A stretch of 64,000 bases of DNA from Sphingobacteriales bacterium. Its GTDB lineage: Bacteria > Bacteroidota > Bacteroidia > Chitinophagales > Chitinophagaceae. The DNA lies in contig SEFP01000002.1 in assembly GCA_004144185.1 (NCBI GenBank), positions 744,001-808,000 on the forward strand, in the 5' to 3' direction. The notes under the pieces are model-generated. The model was not told the DNA's origin. It did no database searches and saw nothing but the letters and a program-made list of their open reading frames with translations. A program made the translations under genes and the position numbers. Shown here one piece after another: positions 59,390 through 64,000 of this stretch; the first letter of the stretch is position 1; each line of letters starts with the position of its first letter.

Positions 59390-62300
59390 ATGCGGAAAGC
59401 ACTACTTCTTTGGGTTCTGTTGGTGGGTTTTATGAATGCTGTTCAGGCACAAACACCCAGTGTGCTGGGGGATGAATGGATTCAGTACCAGCAGCGTTAT
59501 TTTAAAATCCCGGTGAGTGTCAATGGAGTGTACCGGATCTCCCTACAGGCACTTTCCGGAAGCGGCATTCCCGGAACGGTCACCGGCAGCCAGTTTCGCC
59601 TGTACCGGATGGGTAAAGAAGTAGCCCTGACCGTTTCGACGACAGGAGCTTTTTCCGGAACCGATTATCTCGAGTTTGCAGGTATCCGGAATGATGGGCA
59701 GGCAGATGCCGAACTGTATTCAGGGATTCAGAGCAACCCCAGCCGGAGTTTATTTAGCGATACGGCCTGGTACTTTCTGACCTGGGATGCCAGCAGTGCC
59801 GGCCTTCGGAACAGCAATGGAACCGTTTCGATTCCAACCAATCCGGCTTCAGTAGCCAACCGCTGCCGGGCCACCGTTCAAAAAGCCTACGGAAATTTCT
59901 TTCATGAGGGCCGGTCCAATAACAGTCTGTACCAGTTTCCATCCTCTCAGTTTGAGGAAGCCGAAGGCTTTCTGAGCGGCATGTACTCTCCCGGTCACAC
60001 GTTTACCGAAAGTCTGGCTACCCCGGAAGCACTTGTCGGCGATGCCACTTTTACCACCGGCGTAGCCGGGTATGCGCTGGATTATTACCCGACCGGCCAG
60101 GCCGGTGCACCAGCACCACCACACCCGATTAAAATTTTTGCCGATGGCCAGTTGCTGGTCGATACGATGTATGGTTCGCAGCAGTTTTGCCGCTTTCAGC
60201 GTACGCTCACCGGTGGCCCTCAGAATGCAACCGTACCATTGACTTATCAGTCGCGTGTGGTATCAGCGCCCAATTACGATTATTGGGGAGTGGCGTATGC
60301 AGAGATTCAATACTGGCGCAGCCTCAACTATTCCGGACAATCGCTGGCCGAGTTTGAACTGGAACCTGCTGCTACGGATCAGCTGCTGGTGCTGTCCAAT
60401 TTTGCAACGACCGGCGGTATGCCCCGGCTTTATGACCGGACCAACAACCGGTATTATGATGGCGATGGCGCTGTTGCCGGACAGGTCCGGTTTTACCTGC
60501 AACCCGCAGCGACTCCACGGAGTTGCCTGGTTGTAGCGCCTGCTGGCATCGTAGCGGCCACGATCAGTGATGAAGCTCATTTCACAGATTATGCTGCTGC
60601 CGGAAATGCCGGTAACTATGTCATCATCACGCATCCATCGCTGGAAACAGGCAGCGGCGCAGTAACTGCCTACAAAACCTACCGCGCTTCGACCGCGGGT
60701 GGCAGCCATCAACCGCTGGTCGTTTATACACCCGATTTGTATGACCAGTTTGCCGGTGGTATTTCCCAGCATCCGCTGGCAATTAAACATTTCCTGTCCC
60801 GGTTGCAACGATCTGCTGCTGTAAAGCCGGAAAATGTCCTTCTGATCGGACACGGAGTGAGCTACCCCGCCTACCGTTCCGGACGTCCGGTTGCTTACAG
60901 CCGTTCACTGGTGCCTACCTACGGGCAGCCAGGTTCGGACGGGCTGTTTACAGACGGTTCTGTAAATGCGCCTGCGATTGGACGGATCTCGGTGCTGACG
61001 CCGTCAGAACTAACCGGATACCTGAACAAAATTAAATCTTATGAAGCTGCACTGCAACCCGCGAATGCTACGTTCGCTGCCGATGGCTGGCGGAAAAAAA
61101 TCCTGCATATTGCCGGCGCCAGCGATCAGAATATTCAGGCCAGCCTGCTTCAGACGCTGAACACAGCGGCAACCGTTATTACTGATTCCTCGTTCGGAGG
61201 AGAGGTCTATACCATTGCCAAGAACACCACCAATCCGGTTGATCCGTTTACCAATGAGTTTGTAGACTCGATGATGAACGAAGGCATGGGCATCCTGACC
61301 TTCCACGGGCACGCTTATGCGACCGGCTTTGATTACAACATCAACACGCCCGAGATCTATCGCAATTCGCCCAAACTGCCGCTGTTTATCGCGCTGGGTT
61401 GCAATGTGGCCAACATTTTTGATACGGTCGCCCGTACTATTTCGGAGCGGTATGTGCTGTCACCCAACGGCGGCGCCGTATCCATGCTGGCAGCCGATCT
61501 TACCCAGTTTACCGACTTCCACTACGACTACCTTATTGGCCTTTACCGCACTCTGGGCAGAACTTATTATGGGCACAGCATTGGGCAGCAGGTGACGCAC
61601 AACAACGCTTTGTTGTTGCAGCAAAATACGTCCAGTCGCTTCCGGACCAATCTGGAGGCGATGATCTATCAGGGTGACCCGGCGCTCCAACTGTATCAGA
61701 CACCTAAGCCCGACTTCCAGATCGGTGCTGCCGGTATCAAAACGGCACCGGCACAGATCACGACCGCACTGGATTCCTTCCGGATGACCGTGGTTGCCTA
61801 CAACCTGGCCAAAACCTTCCGCGATACCGGATTGAAATTGCGCATCAGCCATATCAACACCGCCGGTGAAAACCAGCTGATCCGGGAACTGACGTTGCCG
61901 CAGCTGCTGTTTTCTGATACGTTCAGCTTCTCAGTAGCGATCGATAAGATTAAAGATCTGGGTCTGAACCAATATGTGATTTCCATCGATCCGGACAACC
62001 GGATTGCTGAAATGAGTGAAACCAACAACACTTTTACCTACGAGCTCTTTATTTCCGGGAACAACCTGATTCCGGTATACCCGTACAAGTACAGCATTGT
62101 CAACAAGGCTCCGACGCTGAAAGCCTCTACGCTGAATCCGTTTGCAGCCGAGGCAGACTACCTGATGCAGATCGACACAACAGAAGCATTCAACAGTCCA
62201 CTGCTGCAAGAAAAACGTCTTTCTGGAAAAGGGGGTTTGGTGAAATGGACCCCAGAACTAACGTATCAGGATAGTGTGGTATATTACTGGCGTGCGGCTT

Positions 62301-64000
62301 ACGTTCCGGCTTTCGGAACCACTCCAACCTGGGCAGATGCTTCGTTTGTATATCTGCCTGATGCCGGCACGGGCTGGAATCAGTCGCATGTTTACCAGTA
62401 CCTGCCCAATACACGGGTCGGACTTGATTATACCGAAGCCAGCCGGGAGTTCCGGTTTGGCCGCATCAGTAGACGAATTGCAGTGCGCTGCAAAACCATG
62501 TATTCAGATGCTGATGTAGACAACAATAAAGTGCAAATCAACGAAGCAGATGTGCAGCGCAGTTCCTGCCGACTGAACTACACAACAATGCAGATTCTGG
62601 TGATCGACTCGGCCACCGGTGAGATGTGGCAGAATACCCCGGACCGGATTGCGGCTTATGGCAGTGCCAGCCGTTGCGGAAACAACCGGAACGTACAGGC
62701 GTTTGAATTTATTCTTAATGACAGCGCCAACCGGAATCTGGGCAGGACGTTTTTAAATGCTATCCCGGCGGGCAAGTTTGTGCTGATCAAAAGCAGCCGA
62801 TACAATCCGTCATACAATCCCACGGATGCCCGTACCTGGCTAGCCGATACAGCCGCTTACGGTTCCGGAAACACGCTCTACCAAACCCTCAAGGACATGG
62901 GCTTTGCCTCGCTGGATTCGTTTTCTGGAAGGCGTCCGTTTGTATTCTGGACTCAGAAACAAACCCCGGGATTTGTGCCGTATCAGCAGGTTGGCAGTAC
63001 CGACACCACTATGATTCTGGCCAATTTTGAAGTGCGTCCATTTGATACCCTGGGGGTTATGAAAAGCACTCTGGTAGGTCCGTCGCAGGCGTGGAAGGAG
63101 CTGCACTGGCAAGCCCATGCGTCTGACGGCATCGATTCGAGTGATCAAAACCGTGTGCTGGTTTACGGCATCCGCCCAAACAACACCGATACCCTGCTGT
63201 TCGGCACCACAGCCCGTGATACGACCATTAGCCAGATTGACGCCGCTGTGTATCCAAATCTGCGTCTTCAGTGGCAAAGTACCGATAATCTTCATCGCAC
63301 GGCGGGCCAGCTTCAGTACTGGCGGGTTAATTACCAGCCGCTTCCGGAACTGGCTTTAAATCCGGCAGCGCATCTGGTCTTCAACGATTCGGCAACCGTT
63401 GGTGAGACCCTTTCCATGAGTGTTGCATTGGAAAACCTGAGCGACCTGCCTATGGATTCGGTTTTGGTACGCTACCGGGTTGTACAGGAGCAGGGAACGA
63501 TTCTTCCGCTTCAAGAGCTCCGGTACCGCCCGCTGGGACCCGCCGATACGCTGCATGCCACCCTCCGGTTCTCATCGATTCCCTATAGCGGCAACAACTT
63601 CCTGTTTATGGAAGCCAACCCGGATTCGGATCAGCCGGAGCTGTACCATCCAAACAACTTGGGGTATCTGGCCTTCCGGGTTTCGCGCGATGTCTTAAAT
63701 CCGCTGCTGGATGTCACCTTCGACAGCATTCATATCAGCGACCGGGATCTGGTGTCTTCGCATCCGGAAATCCGGATTCGCTTCACCGACGAAAACCGGT
63801 TCCGCCGGCTTGATGATACCAGCCTGATCCAGGTGTACCTGCGCTCCCCCAATGATCCGCTCAGCCTAACCAACGGACAGCGGATTGCGTACGACAGCGT
63901 GATCTGCCGCTTTTATCCGGCCAAATACGACAGTACAGGTACGCTCCGGAATGAAGCCTACGTGATTTTCCGTCCTACGCTTACGGCCCGCAGTACGTCC
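59390..64000 (+). CDS. Large secreted C25-family (gingipain-like) protein, 3' truncated by window
   Basis: Manual translation MRKALLLWVLLVGFMNAVQAQTPSVLGDEW...; GMGILTFHGHAYATGFDYNINTPEIYRNSPKLPLFIALGCNVANIFD; open to window end. Confidence 0.8.
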   Translation, partial: MRKALLLWVLLVGFMNAVQAQTPSVLGDEWIQYQQRYFKIPVSVNGVYRISLQALSGSGIPGTVTGSQFRLYRMGKEVALTVSTTGAFSGTDYLEFAGIRNDGQADAELYSGIQSNPSRSLFSDTAWYFLTWDASSAGLRNSNGTVSIPTNPASVANRCRATVQKAYGNFFHEGRSNNSLYQFPSSQFEEAEGFLSGMYSPGHTFTESLATPEALVGDATFTTGVAGYALDYYPTGQAGAPAPPHPIKIFADGQLLVDTMYGSQQFCRFQRTLTGGPQNATVPLTYQSRVVSAPNYDYWGVAYAEIQYWRSLNYSGQSLAEFELEPAATDQLLVLSNFATTGGMPRLYDRTNNRYYDGDGAVAGQVRFYLQPAATPRSCLVVAPAGIVAATISDEAHFTDYAAAGNAGNYVIITHPSLETGSGAVTAYKTYRASTAGGSHQPLVVYTPDLYDQFAGGISQHPLAIKHFLSRLQRSAAVKPENVLLIGHGVSYPAYRSGRPVAYSRSLVPTYGQPGSDGLFTDGSVNAPAIGRISVLTPSELTGYLNKIKSYEAALQPANATFAADGWRKKILHIAGASDQNIQASLLQTLNTAATVITDSSFGGEVYTIAKNTTNPVDPFTNEFVDSMMNEGMGILTFHGHAYATGFDYNINTPEIYRNSPKLPLFIALGCNVANIFDTVARTISERYVLSPNGGAVSMLAADLTQFTDFHYDYLIGLYRTLGRTYYGHSIGQQVTHNNALLLQQNTSSRFRTNLEAMIYQGDPALQLYQTPKPDFQIGAAGIKTAPAQITTALDSFRMTVVAYNLAKTFRDTGLKLRISHINTAGENQLIRELTLPQLLFSDTFSFSVAIDKIKDLGLNQYVISIDPDNRIAEMSETNNTFTYELFISGNNLIPVYPYKYSIVNKAPTLKASTLNPFAAEADYLMQIDTTEAFNSPLLQEKRLSGKGGLVKWTPELTYQDSVVYYWRAAYVPAFGTTPTWADASFVYLPDAGTGWNQSHVYQYLPNTRVGLDYTEASREFRFGRISRRIAVRCKTMYSDADVDNNKVQINEADVQRSSCRLNYTTMQILVIDSATGEMWQNTPDRIAAYGSASRCGNNRNVQAFEFILNDSANRNLGRTFLNAIPAGKFVLIKSSRYNPSYNPTDARTWLADTAAYGSGNTLYQTLKDMGFASLDSFSGRRPFVFWTQKQTPGFVPYQQVGSTDTTMILANFEVRPFDTLGVMKSTLVGPSQAWKELHWQAHASDGIDSSDQNRVLVYGIRPNNTDTLLFGTTARDTTISQIDAAVYPNLRLQWQSTDNLHRTAGQLQYWRVNYQPLPELALNPAAHLVFNDSATVGETLSMSVALENLSDLPMDSVLVRYRVVQEQGTILPLQELRYRPLGPADTLHATLRFSSIPYSGNNFLFMEANPDSDQPELYHPNNLGYLAFRVSRDVLNPLLDVTFDSIHISDRDLVSSHPEIRIRFTDENRFRRLDDTSLIQVYLRSPNDPLSLTNGQRIAYDSVICRFYPAKYDSTGTLRNEAYVIFRPTLTARSTS

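Noticed and set aside
1-64000. TTCCGGAA as a restriction site kept for a BspEI-like system
   Set aside because: Restriction targets are usually depleted rather than enriched, and no restriction-modification gene is visible in this window; methylation data would be needed to revisit this

Overview
The window is a mostly ordinary, gene-dense Bacteroidota chromosome segment of roughly mid-50s % GC by eye. The phylum call rests on type IX secretion (T9SS) genes, Omp28, PorP/SprF and TonB/CarboxypepD_reg proteins, and TAnnTTTG-like promoters. About 45 CDSs can be supported. They include a conserved porV-porU-gldJ-murF block, a porP/porE-like pair, dnaK, ftsK, pyrG, argS, hppA, queE, folD, uppP, fbaB, plsY and prmA, plus a truncated TonB-partner protein at the left edge and a truncated C25-type peptidase at the right edge. 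The strongest unexplained signal is at whole-window scale. The perfect palindrome TTCCGGAA occurs about 90-100 times by manual count where about 1 is expected. It lies in all reading frames and in intergenic DNA, but appears absent from dnaK, pyrG, gldJ and fbaB. This resembles the cyanobacterial HIP1 octamer. Other leads are a 14-unit 20/21-bp CATGCAGAA array whose period breaks the reading frame, an IS3-like transposase-derived protein that appears to have lost its DDE residues, and a long TCCGGA-closed hairpin just upstream of dnaK. No rRNA, tRNA, CRISPR array or prophage was recognised.
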